Shown here: piece by piece, positions 38,401 to 50,100 of the stretch
Layout of the letters: each line of letters starts with the position of its first letter
Numbering within the stretch: position 1 is the stretch's first letter
Origin: Amia ocellicauda
Taxonomy: Eukaryota > Chordata > Actinopteri > Amiiformes > Amiidae
Direction of reading: 5' to 3'
DNA: 64,000 nt
Assembly: GCF_036373705.1 (NCBI RefSeq)
Contig: NC_089853.1
Span: forward strand, 6,026,405-6,090,404
The notes under the pieces: generated by a model
Database searches by the model: none
The model's input: only the letters and a program-made list of their open reading frames with translations
Told to the model about the DNA's origin: nothing
Translations under genes and position numbers: made by a program

Positions 38401-41400
38401 TTTAGTTTTACATTTTAAAATGGCAACTTAAGAACATAAGTGTTCAATCGAGAGGAGGCCATTCGCCCCATTGTGCTCGTCTGGTGTCCATTAATAACTG
38501 AGTGATCAAGGATCCTATCCAGTCTGTTTTTGAATGTTCCCAAATTGTCTCTTCAGCCACATCGCTGGGGAGTTTGTTCAGATTGTGACGCCTCTCTGTG
38601 TGAAGAAGTGTCTCCTGTTTTCCGTCTTGAATGTCTTGAAGCCCAATTTCCATTTGTGTCCCCGGGTGCGTGTGTCCCTGCTGATCTGGAAAAGCTCCTC
38701 TGGTTTGATGTGGTCCATGCCTTTCATGATTTTGAAGACTTGGATCAAGTCCCCACGTAGTCTCCTCTGTTCCAGGGTGAAAAGGTTCAGGTCCTCAGTC
38801 TCTCAGTAGGACTTTCCCTTCAGACCTGGAATAAGTCTGGTTGCTCTCCTCTGAACTGCCTCTAGAGCAGCGATATCTTTCTTGAAGTGTGGAGCCCAGA
38901 ACTGTCCACAGTATCCAGATGAGCTCAAACTAGTGCATTGTACAGTCTGAACATGAGTTGAGAACATAAGAAAGTTTACAAACGAGAGGAGGCCTTTCGA
39001 CCCATCTATCTTCCAATAGATTAGCATGCTTGGACTTCAAAGGAGCTCATTATGGTAACGAATGATATAGTTTTAGATGTAGATCAGGTGTGTGACGGCT
39101 CGGTCTCGCTCCCCGGCAGGAGGTGATGGAGAGTGTGGTGGCTCTGACCTGCGAGGAAGAGGAGCGCCGGGGGGTGGCCGCATCGCTGCTGGCGCCGCTC
39201 ATCCCCGCCGAGGTGAAGGAGGCTGAGGAGCGCTGGAGGAAGAAAGCCCTCGGCCTGGCGGAGGCGGAGGTTCCGGACTCGGAGGGGGAGGCGCGTCCCG
39301 CAGAAGAGCCCGTCCCCATGGAGCCAGAGGCCCCCGCCCAGGCGGACCCCCGCAGCAACGCCCAGTCGGGGGAGAGCTCGGAGGCGGAGGCGGCGGTTGT
39401 GGAGGAGGAAGAGGAGGCGGAGGAGGATACCATCGAGCTGGAGCTGGCGCTGGAGAGGAAGAAGGTAGGAATGCGGCGCTTCCGGGGCAGAACAGGTCAT
39501 GTTTACGTGCCTCTGATTATTTTGAAAACCTGTGGGGTGGGGTGCGAGGCTCCTCTAACCACCCCTCTCCTGTGTCCCAGGCGGAGCTGCGCGCCCTGGA
39601 GGAAGGGGACGGCAGCGTGGGGGGCTCCAGCCCCTGTTCGGACGCAAGCCAGGAGGGGGCCCGCGTGGCCCTGCTGCGGAAGTCCAAGTGGAAGACGACG
39701 TTCCTGCGCTCCGCCAGCCCGGACTCCAACAGCCGCGGCTCCGAGAAGACGGGCAGGGACACCCCCGAGCCCCCCGACACAGGTACGTTCCCCCCACAAC
39801 CGCCGTGAGCTAAGGGTGGCCCTGGAGTCGAGGCGTTTCGGCAGGGCACGGGTCCTGAGCTGTGTTTTGTTTTACAGTGCCGCTTCCCAAGCTGATCGAG
39901 CAACCGATCAAGGAGGAGCCGGTAGAGCCGGAGCCGGCAGCGGAGAAGACCAAGCCCAAGGTGCCCACGAAAGAGGAGGAAGAAACGGCGGAGCTCAAGG
40001 TAACCTTGCCCACAGTGGCTAGGCGGTGGGGATCCCTCTGCTGAGCACCCTTCAAGGTCTCTGGCTACAAAGCCAGTAAATCGTTGACTTGGTTTAGAGT
40101 ATTGTTTAAAGGCACCAGCATTGCTGGTCCTTATTTCTTGAGGTTTGTGCCAAATGCCCGGCATGGACTGGCTGCTTGCCCGTCTCAAATCCGTCTGATC
40201 TCTTTCAGTTCCAGATCGGAGAACTCGCCAACACCGTGACCAGTAAGATGGAGTTTCTGGGAATCAACAAGAAGGCCATCTCTAACTTTCAGCTGCTGCT
40301 CTTACAGACCGAGGTAAATGTGTGTGAACGTGTTCGGTGTAGACTATGTCGATCTACTGGTGTCGGTTATACAGGCAGTGAATCTGATCAGTTTCCTTAT
40401 CATCCCATACAAGAGAACATGAAATGGGAGCAGAATAACACCCCGACGTGCTTTAACCCTGGTCTTCTGGGCGGGAAACCTGCTTTATTCCTTAAAGGCT
40501 GTTAGAGACTGTGAACTGGAATCGTTCGAGGGCCACTGCGTTGTTAGACATCAAGCGTTATTCGATTTGATCTCTGAAAGAATGTTGTTTAGAGGAATTG
40601 CTCGTCTCTGTCTTCAAACCTGACGGCCTGTCCCTCTCCTCTTCCTCTCCTCCCAGACTCGGATCGCGGACTGGCGGGAAGGGGCCCTGAACGGAAACTA
40701 TCTCAGGCGCAGGCTGCAAGAAGCTGCCGAACAGATAAAACATTATGAACTTAACGCCACACCTAAAGGCTGGTCCTGCCACTGGGACAGGTACGCTCTC
40801 TCTACCTTTCTCACCTTTCACTCCCTCCGAACCCCACCCCCGCCACCCCCCTCCCATTTGACATTTGACACCTCGGCTGTGACATCACCACCGCTAGATG
40901 CCGTGATCTCTGCAAGTGTCATTGACTTAACCTTTTGTTGTTGGGGGGCACAAAAAAAGAGAGAGAACGGCTGCAACGACCATTTACCAAACCAAGGTGC
41001 TTCTGACTGTTTGGACTGGTCTTTAGCACGGAAACAAAACAAAACGATCGCTAAAAACAGGCCGGCCTGGTTTTAATCACGACCGAGAGAAAGCGGAGCG
41101 GTCAGTGGAAGGGTACTGTAGGACGGTGGTTGCGCGCGCGAGAACTTTGCACTTTGCAGGACGACCCCCTGAGTGCGAGTGATTGACAGAGTGACATCCT
41201 GCCGGCGGCGTGTCATGGCAATCAAGTAAGAGAGAAGACCGAGAATTGTCCTGGACGAGCAGGTCAGACTCCTTTTTTTATTTCATCGTTTTCTGCATTT
41301 TATTTCTTTGCTTTTCTTGGTTTTGATTACTGTGTGCCACAATGTGATGATTCTGAATGTGTCCGCTCCTCGACGGCCTCCGGAGCCACAGTCGGGGCTT

Positions 41401-44150
41401 CTGGGGCTCGCTCTAGTTTTTCCTCTCAATCCTGTTTCTGTGTGCTGTCGATTTTCGGACACGTCTTGCGATGACCTCCGAACCCTTTCAGCTGCCAGCT
41501 AGGAATTCACGATGGTTTTTATTTTTCTGTGTTTTGCCAACAAGGTGGGTTCCATGCCTCTGGTGGAGGGAGGCACTGTATCCTCCCCTCCGTCTGTCCG
41601 CAAGAGACCAATGTCCTCGAGAATCTGGCATTACCCTGGGTAACTGGCTCACTGGGCAGCTGACACAGTTACCCGGAAAATTCCTCCTCAGGCTCCCCCT
41701 GCCCTTTGCTCGCGGCGGCGCAGTCCCCCTGCCGCAGTGTTGCATCATGTGCGCGCTCCTGCACCCCCCCCTGCTGACACGGCCCTGTCTCTCTGTTTCC
41801 CCCCCTCTAGAGAGCACAGGCGCTATTTCTATGTCAACGATCAGACCAGCGCGTCGCAGTGGGAGTTCCCCGATGTGGACGAGGGCAAGGACGGCGATGG
41901 GAAGGACGCCGGTGCTGCCCCTCTCGGCCCTGAGGCCCCGGACGACTTCAAGCCCCCGCCCCCGCCCGAGCCCCCCGCCGTCTACACAGGTGTGACCCCC
42001 CAGACCCCTCCCAAGGGCCTTGTCAAAACAGGAACAGGAAAATATGTTTGCCGAGCCTTTTTCTGCCAAGAGGACTTGGATATCTTAAAAACTCGGTCTT
42101 TCAAGAGACATTCTGATTTATTATCCTAAAGCTGGAGTGTCAGACTCCAGACTTGGGGGGCCGCAGTGTCTGCTGGTTTATGTTCCAACAGGAGCTCCCA
42201 ATTAATTATTCATTATTGACTCAGGCTTATCTAAAACTTTTTAATATTAGAATTTTTTTAAGCCAATCTGTTACAATGTGTCTGATTTAAAACACTGAAC
42301 CCACAGAACATTTCAGAGTCAATTAATCCAGTTAATTGTTTAATTAGACCAATTAAGGAGCAGAGCTGGGCTGGAGAAAAACCCAGCAGACACTACGGCC
42401 TCCCAGTACTGGACTCTTGAGACCCCCGGTCTAAAGTGTAGCCATGGGGTACCGGGATGAGGATTTGTAGTAATTTGTGTAGATTTCAGATTATTTTACA
42501 ACTTGTCTAAACCCTGTCGAACAGGTGCCAGCGGTTACATGGGCCTGGCCCCAGTGCAGTCCGGACTGGCCTCGTACTGGACCCTCCCACAGCCCCCTCT
42601 CCCTCCTCCCACCGACCCACCTCTCCCTGCTGACTACCCACCGCCGCCGCCGCCCCCCCCGGACTCCCCGCCCCCGCCCCCTCCGCCGCCCCTGAGCGAG
42701 GACGGAGAGATCGAGGAGGTGGAGATGGAGGACGAGGAGGGGGAGCCGCCGGCGCCGGGCACCGAGGAGGAGGCCGGGAGGAAGTCCCCCCCGCAGCCGG
42801 CCGTCTCCAGCACCAAGGTACGGTTCCGCTGCGTGGTGCTGCCTGTCTGGAGGGGCCTCGGACCCCCGGAGAGCATCTTTTCTCCTCGGAGTCTGTCTGT
42901 CCATCTGTTCGTCTGTGTCTTAGCCCTTGGCCTTCACAGATTTAAGACCGGCCAGTACAGTTACAGTCCAGTCACGACCTGTCGTCTCTTGTTCTGTTGT
43001 GACTGGACTGTAACTGTACTGGGCGGTCTTAAATATGTGAAGGCCAAATGCGCCTTAACTCGTTACGAGCGACGCTGTATCAATTAAAACCCGGATTGTT
43101 GCAGGTTTGCGAGTCTGCTGCCTCCCCCGGCGTCCCGGTCAAAGCCCTGAAGAGGAAGGCGCCCAGCTCCGTCCCTGGCTCCATCCCGGGCCCTGGCCAG
43201 CTGCACAAGACCGTCACCATCGGCAGCAGCCCCATCCTCTACAGCCAGGCCGTGCTGCCCACAGGTCAGGGGGGGGAACGCCGGGAAGGGGCCCTGGGAG
43301 CTAATGTGGCGCTTGAGGAATCGGTGAAAAAAAGAGTGCACGAGCGTGATTGTCCCCGTCTCATCGGTGCAGGCCCGGTGCTGTCAGCTCCCGTGTACTG
43401 GGGGGTCTCCGCGGTGGCCGCGCCCGTCCCCGCCGCCGAGACCACCGCGCCCCCGGTCCCCGCCCTGCCAGCCCAGCCCCCCATCGCCCCGGCGCCCGTC
43501 TCTGGCCCAGCCGACCCACCGCCCGGCAAAGTGCAGGCGGCCGAGAAAACCAAGAAACTGAAGAGGGACAAGGTGGGTGCAACGCCACAGGGGGGTGACT
43601 CCTCTGCCAGACGTGGGTGAGCAGAAGCACAGAGGCCTGAACTCCTCCCTCTCTCTGCAGGCGAAGAAGAGCAAGACGAAGATGCCCTCGCTGGTGAAGA
43701 AGTGGCAGAGCATCCAGAGGGAGCTGGACGAGGAAGAGAAGTCGAGCTCCAGCGACGAAGACCGTGACCAGCTCAACCACAAGCGCATCGAGGAGTGGAA
43801 ACAGCAGCAGCTCGTGACGTACGTCTCCTCCTCCTCCTCTTCCTCTTCCTCCCTCCTCTCTCCTCCCAGTCTGTGTCCATCCTGTCAGCGCAATGTCCAG
43901 GGGCTGGAGTCTCGCCATCTCACTCATGCTAATTAAAATAGTTTGTCCTTCGGCTGGGTTTTATCATCAAAACAATGGTGCCCTTGGTGTCTGTATTATT
44001 TAGTTTTTGGTGTTTGTTTTTAAAAACTTTCACCTCAATGAGTCTTTTCTTCTACTCAGGGGGAAAGCTGGGAAAAACGCCAACTTCGAGGCCCTTCCCG
44101 ATGACTGGAGGCAGCGGCTGAAGAAGCGAAAAGTGACTCCAAGCACCTGA
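34681..44150 (+). CDS. fnbp4: Formin-binding protein 4
   Basis: Nuclear WW-domain adaptor that binds proline-rich formin segments (family knowledge). Seventeen in-frame coding exons, 934 residues (human 1017): 34681-34807, 36419-36511, 37142-37272, 37390-37591, 37910-38057, 38189-38303, 39120-39464, 39581-39782, 39878-39999, 40209-40313, 40657-40790, 41811-41989, 42525-42817, 43105-43264, 43373-43572, 43661-43818 and 44060-44150. The start [20 protein letters not shown] is that of FNBP4. WW1 is near residues 190-225 ([19 protein letters not shown]); WW2 spans exons 11-12 near 567-595 ([20 protein letters not shown]). Acidic coiled segments (exon 7), a long polyproline stretch (exon 13, residues 650-690) and a basic C-terminus follow. 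Splice sites are canonical. Introns 1 and 6 hold repeats, and intron 13 holds a hairpin. Confidence 0.96.
35361..35406. repeat. (GT)n(TA)n compound microsatellite
   Basis: About 18 bp of GT followed by about 28 bp of TA in fnbp4 intron 1. Confidence 0.95.
38425..39020 (-). mobile_element. CR1-like LINE 3' ends, two adjacent copies
   Basis: In antisense orientation in fnbp4 intron 6. The minus strand from 38950 to 38425 gives [20 protein letters not shown], then [20 protein letters not shown] and GDTNGNW-like blocks: the end of CR1-type ORF2, with stops. A second 3' end begins at about 38959 (GAGAACATAAGAAAGTTTAC), so one copy has inserted next to or into another. The segment 38530-38950 aligns closely with 3830-4240 read in reverse. 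Confidence 0.8.
42128..42432. mobile_element. MITE-like repeat, second copy
   Basis: In fnbp4 intron 12. The ends mirror each other: GGGGGGCCGCAGTGTCTGCT on the left and CAGCAGACACTACGGCCTCC on the right. Same family as 16985-17285, and likewise without coding capacity. Confidence 0.65.
42927..43047. repeat. Hairpin inverted repeat in fnbp4 intron 13
   Basis: Arms 42927-42975 and 42999-43047 are 49 bp each and differ at only two positions; the loop is 23 bases. It starts 110 bp after exon 13 and ends 57 bp before exon 14, so the folded arms take up much of this 287-bp intron. Confidence 0.95.
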
Positions 44151-45705
44151 GCGTCCATCTCAGCTCCGGGACATCTTCGCTCGTTTACTCAAACTTTATA
44201 CTTTTTTTTTTTTTGTAAGTTAAAATGGATTAAACTAAATTGTCAAAACTCTCAATTTTAACAGCCACCTGTGTTTTACGGGGCCATATTTTTAAGCTCT
44301 CAAAGTTGTACGGTCGGATGACAAAGCTGTGAGGGATGGGATGGGTCTCAGTGTTTAGTTTAGCAATTTGAATCGTGTCGTATTATTTTTGCCCTGCCTT
44401 TCTTAGCCGCTTCTCGAAATGGACTGGAGTCTTTTCGTGGCCCTCAACGGAAGAGGGCATCTCGGCTTAATATTAATTTCGTCTCAGTTTTCAAATTCGG
44501 GTTCAGATCCTCAGCCCTGAGTTCCTGAAGCCGCTTTTTCTTCAGGGGAGAAGACGCCGGGGGGGTTAGCTTTGTGTACTCGGGCTCGGCGAGGCTTTGT
44601 AGGTCTGATACAGGGAAAGGCCCTAGTCTTTGTGTTGGTTTGTTCCTGCTTCCCCTCTATATTATTACCCTTTAACTTTTTAAATGGCATCTAGTTTGCT
44701 TGTTCCTGTAGTTTTTCGTTTTTGTGACAAACCGAAATATGAATTTCTAAGTGTTTTTGTACCATGAGCTTTGCCTGTCCTGCCGTCCTGTTGTGTAGTG
44801 ATTTGTCTTCCACGATGCACGTCTGATCATCGTAGTCTCGCAGCTTCCGTCTGTGTTCAGTTGCACAACTTAGCCGTCTGTAACGCGGACAGTCTCTTTA
44901 TTGTTGACAAAAAAAGTTGGACGTCTTTAGCTCATCGGCCCTCTATTGTATGATTTGATATGTCGCTGTTGTGTATGGGATGTGAGATGTGCACTTCAAC
45001 TAAGCTATCCTGGTTACAGTGGGCCTTCCCTTAGCAGATGTTGTCCAAGAGCTTTGTACGGTTTCCATTCCCCCTGCTTTTATTTGGTTGGTTTACTTTA
45101 GAACAGATGGATGTTCTGACCCAGTTTCCCTCTGAACGAACACCTGAGCTGCAGTGCCTGTGAAGTGTGGGCCTTGGTCCTGGAGAGCCAAGCGTCTTCT
45201 GCCTTCATTCCAGTTCCGTAATTGAGTCCATGAATGTCTTAATTAGTCAGGTTTCTCGTGGTTTAAAGGGCACCGATGTGAACTCTGGAGGACTTGGTGT
45301 CTCTCGAGGACCAAGTGTAGAGAGACTGCTTTAAAGCTCCGAGAGACCAGTGCCAATTTCCGTACAGCTGCCTTTTCCTCAGAGAATTGTTTTAACCTTC
45401 CTGGACTGTGATCCATATTTCACTGAGACCCAGCTTGTTCTAGATGCCGAGATGCTTTTGGTTTCCACTGGGGGGGGGGGTTGGTGCCAAAAGCTCCCTT
45501 TAAGTAACCGTCAGAGACGCCGAACACTGTACTGGCTACAGTTTTTGCCACTTGAGAGTTGAGTTGCTGTTTGTGCATCGAGTGTGGACCTGTGAAGCTG
45601 GGACTGTGGGCTCCCGTCAGCGTTTCAGCTTCGACCTGATGAATAAACGCAAACTGTTGTACATTTTGTAAATAGCGATTAATAAACATTTTTGTAAACA
45701 AACAC
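44151..45705 (+). other. fnbp4 3' UTR with poly(A) signals
   Basis: A long non-coding tail after the fnbp4 stop. Two AATAAA hexamers lie at 45642-45647 and 45681-45686, the second followed by a T- and GT-rich stretch. The region near 45170-45260 resembles part of the MITE-like repeat. Confidence 0.6.
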
Positions 45706-46280
45706 TCAATTGTGGATTTATTTTCATCAACCCGAGCAGGAATGTGTGTGTGTGTCTCTCTCTCCTTTTTGATATTTTCTCCCTGGTTTAAACAGGGGAC
45801 ATCTTACAGTTAGTTGGCATTAGAACCAGATGCACATTTCTAGAACTGAATTGGAAAAGCAACTTCATTTTTTAATGTTTTAATTAAGGTTGCTATCGCT
45901 CCAGTTTTCTCGTGTCTTCCAGCAGGCGGCAGTAGTGCTCAGATTGCGTTATTTACTGCGGAAAGAATGGTTATATGCAGTTTGCCGGTGTTGGTGAAAC
46001 TTGAAAATGTAGAGCTTTCTACTCCTGCAATAATAATAATAATAATAATAAAGCTATTTATGTGCCTCTAACACCTAAACAGTACTATAACTTCGGTACT
46101 TTTAGTACTAAATGTTTTAGTTGGTCATTTTCCGAGTATTTTGTTTTTTTCAATATAGCCTTTTGATTAGTATTAAACATAATTACAGTGTATATCCTAA
46201 ATCTGTTCAAACGCGAGCTTGACGACCTTCGGTGACGTCATGCGGGCGACACCCTTTGAAGTCCCTAGAAACGGCTTTCT
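45706..46280. other. fnbp4-agbl2 spacer, no gene seen
   Basis: Holds an AAT run at 46028-46052 and a GTGTGT/CTCTCT run near 45745-45765. Nothing else is recognisable before the agbl2 promoter. Confidence 0.5.
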
Positions 46281-46290
46281 TATTACGTCT

Positions 46291-46304
46291 GTTGCCTGGA
46301 GACG
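46291..46304 (+). promoter_or_regulatory. Candidate RFX X-box half-site upstream of agbl2
   Basis: GTTGCCTGGAGACG has a perfect left X-box half (GTTGCC) and an imperfect right half. RFX factors drive ciliary genes, and AGBL2 is a microtubule and cilium enzyme, so a site here is plausible. The poor right half keeps the call weak. Confidence 0.35.
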
Positions 46305-46637
46305 GGCACGTTGTGCTGGCGGAGCGGCGGCGACAGACGGGAAAACATGAAATAAACTCCAGATCCGCAGTCCTTCTGTAAGTATTATAGCTGCCATCTC
46401 AGACGGCAGAGCCCGTCCAGCAGGCTGTGGTCTGTCCGCTACACTTTTAAGAGTTTGGCTAAACAAGCGCAGACCTGCAGCCGCTGCACAGGAAGCGCTG
46501 CCTGGTCGAGCAGCTTGAACAAGTCGCGGTTTTAACGCCATTAAACAAAGTCGGCTTCTCCCGCAGGTGCTTCAGTGCGTTAATTGATCATCTACACAAG
46601 CATGCGCCTCCCGCGGACCCGTGTTCGGTGAGACGCC

Positions 46638-47102
46638 ATGTGTCCCGCAGTGCAGACGAGCCTGGGACCGCAGGTGGGGGCTGTGTGTGTTTGCCCTTCC
46701 ACACTCATTCACCCTTTGCCGTCATTTTGCATGGAAACAATCCAACAATACAACTGAAAAGACAAAGTCCTTCATTATCCCGCTGCACATTTAGATTAAG
46801 AGCCCAGGTAACAATGTAACGTTGCTGCAATGTAATCGGGTGTGGTTGGAACAATGTTGCCACAACGTTAATTTTGGACCAGGTAACATCTAACGTTGTC
46901 AGACCGTTGCTTTGGCTCCAACCATCCTACAACCTTGTAGCAACGTTGTTCCCTCCCTCCCTCGCTCACTCGCCATGTGTATTGTGCCGTTTAGTCTTTT
47001 ATTGATTGCAGTGTGATTTAATTCCTCCGTTTTATTTTTTCTCTTCCAAGTACATCAGTCATTTAGTCCAGAGCAGCTGTTAAACAATATTTAAGTCATT
47101 AC

Positions 47103-47157
<55 letters not shown>

Positions 47158-50100
47158 AAAAAAAGATATTTAATGATCCTTATGAGAACTTCATGCAACA
47201 CCACCTGCAGCACTATGGACTGTTTACAGGTAAGAGGAGAAATAATGTCAGAGAGTGGAAACTCCTGATTAATTAAATATATATGTCTGGAATCAAGACA
47301 GGAATTCAGTACAGTTCATATGTCTGGTAAATGGAGATAGAAGCTGTGAACTGTTGGCAGGAATGGCCTGTGGCCCTGGGGTGGATTGTGGGATTAATGC
47401 TGCCTGTCCAAAGAGCAGTTTTTGTGCAGTTGCCTCAAATAGACAAATTGAAAATAATTTAAAAGTACCTAAAGGATGGTGAACTCCCCCTCTCCATTGT
47501 TAGGAGGGAACGTCCCGTATCAGAGCCGTTTTAAAGCCGCGGAGAGCTGGGACAGGAAGAACAGCTGCCTCATGTCTGACAGCAACACCCAGGACAGCAA
47601 CGACTCGGCCTCCGACACCGAGGCGGACAAGGAGACGAGCAAGAAAACACCCTGTGAGTAAAACGCTCTTAGACTGCCTTGTTCTCCACCCCAAGCAATT
47701 AATTGAGTTACCGAGTGACAAAGATGACGTTATCCAGGGGGACCTTACATCAGGGTCCCCTCCCCACCAGCCCCTTCCAAGGGAGCGGCACACCCCCAGC
47801 CCCGGCTCCTTGATGAGATGAAGCCTGTTCAGACTCTAAACCCTGATCCCGCTGCCCCGGCAGATTCCCTGCTGTTGGAGCGTGCTCTGCTGAAGACGCG
47901 GCAGCTGGTGTTGGACTTCGAGGGGGGGAAGCAGGTGCCCCGCCTGCGGGAGCCCCGCGCTCTCTTCGCCCTCCCCACCGCCAGCAGCCCGAGCCAGAGC
48001 CCCCGCTGGCCCATCGAGTGCGAGGTCCTCAAAGAAACGGTCCAGCACATAGGTGAGGGGTCGTCCAGTATCTGAAGGACGCGCAGAGTTCGTTTCCCTT
48101 CTTGTTCGTTTTGTATTTATCTATCTTCAGTAGAAGGGTGTATTAAAAATGTGTGGCAATCCCCTACTTTGAGCCATGCTAGGGATGAATTTGCTGAGGG
48201 GTGGGATCTCGGGTCAAATTAGATGGCAAATAAGGACAACCGAGTGTTTGTTTTGGTCCCCCTATATTTATCAATAAAACAGGGCGGTGCATGAATTGTG
48301 CGACGCTCGGGGAATACACTGAAAACTGGAGTGTGTCGTGAAAAAACGTGTCTGGTGAAAATACTCCATGAGGGGCCGTGTGTCCCCGTCAGCTCTCCCC
48401 TCATGTGGCATCAAGGGTGCCCTGACTATGTGACACAGCTTACGAATCACCTGTTTGTAGCTGTTCTGTTTGTGCGTGTATGTGTGCATATGTAACATGA
48501 GTTCTCTACTGTTCTACCGCCACTGCAGAATGGGAGCCACCTGAGCCAGAGGGGTTTTACCAACTGACCGGCTATGAACGAGCGCCTCTGTGTGTTGGGG
48601 AAGAGAAGGGCACTGTGGTGTATTGTATAGACACAGGTACTACATCTGTACTGACACTGACACAGGCAGAGTTGCAACCAAGTCACTAAAACTGGGACTC
48701 ATTCAGGAGTAAAGACTCACTAAAACTGGGACTCATTCAGGAGTAAAGACTTGAGTTGAGTCATTTAGGAGTAAAGACTCAAGTCGAGTCACTGGATTTG
48801 TCAAGTCAAGTCAAATTAAACATAATACAACTACCGGTTCAAAATTACAGATAAACAGTTAATATAAAATACAAGATCTACATCCTAGTTTGTGTGTGCT
48901 CGAGTGTAGGTTTGGTTTCAGAATGAGGTGGGAAATGCTTTTAGAGTCCGCGGTTTGGGCGAAGGGGGGGGGGGGGGCGGCTGGTGCGTGTAGTTTTCGA
49001 GTAGTTGGCGTGTTGTTCTCTCAACATTAAATAAAATGTGTGTTACTGTGCATGTATAAAAACACACACACACACGCACACAAAAACGAGCTAACATCAA
49101 CAGTAATTTTCTGACATTTCAGGTTCAGCTCCAACGTAGTTTACTGTGAGACACTGGGTTAACTGGTGCGGTCCTGTACTGTTGTGGCCTCTGGATGAAT
49201 ATTAAAAATTAAATAAATAAATAACAAAACAAAACACGGCAGACTAGGCAGGTATGCATTATGCACACGCACCTGTACACATGTTCAATGTTAATTTTAA
49301 GTGTGCCGCTTTCCATAGTGTTGAAAGTACAGTTTAACACTACCACTCACCACTCCCCACCTCATATCTTAGGTGGTTTTCTGGTACCACCTATTTGTGC
49401 AGATCTGCGCAGAATCTGACTATCCATTGAATTCCCAGTATCGGTGCAGACAATGCACCACCATAGCTGGAGTCCGGCTCTCTGACGTTATGACAACAGA
49501 GCTGTGCTATAGGCTAGAAAAGCGTTTCCTTACCAACAGTCTGGCCAATCACTGCGGGAGCCGTTCTGTTTATGCCATAAGATGACTGCGTGCACAGAAG
49601 GGGAGGTTCAGTTTTTGTCTTTTGACTCGAATCGAGTCACGTATTTTGGGCACGAGTATTTTTGAGTCGAGTCTTTTCTTTCAGGGAGTTGAGTCAATTC
49701 GTCAATCCCCCACCCCCCCTAAACAATATATACCCCCCCCCACAAAAAAGAACAATATATATGTATTTTTAATTATTATAAAAAGTGTTTTCCCTAAAAA
49801 ATTTCACGGGGGGGGGGGTGTTGACAAATTTCGACTGGAGAGATGGTGTGAGGGAGGCGGGGCAGGTGTGCACGGGGGGTGAGTCGAGTGCACACAGTTT
49901 ATTCAGTGAAACTGTCCTGACTGCCGTCTGACTGCTGCTCTCATGAAAAGACCGAAGCCATCGGGGGCACAATATAGAAAGAAAAAAGACAGACGTTTTT
50001 TATGGACATTTTTAAAGCATCTGTCTGTCTCTTGTTTTAACTATTTGAAATGTAGCGCGCTAAAGTCACACTACACGATTTCTACAATCCGAGCCGATTT

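Noticed and set aside
39517-40188. Minus-strand open frame of 223 codons
   Set aside because: Antisense of fnbp4 exons 8-9, whose GC-rich coding sequence opens other frames. No domain or splice context.
41471-41995. Plus-strand frame of 174 codons around fnbp4 exon 12
   Set aside because: Mostly intronic sequence in a different frame from the WW2 exon at 41811-41989.
42491-42904. Minus-strand Gly/Arg-rich frame opposite the fnbp4 polyproline exon
   Set aside because: A reading of CCG/CCC-rich codons in reverse. The plus-strand exon has proper splice sites and a conserved context.
46835-46960. Possible small inverted element with repeated CAACGTTG words
   Set aside because: The words recur, but I could not define ends, arms or a target duplication. 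Kept out of the feature list.
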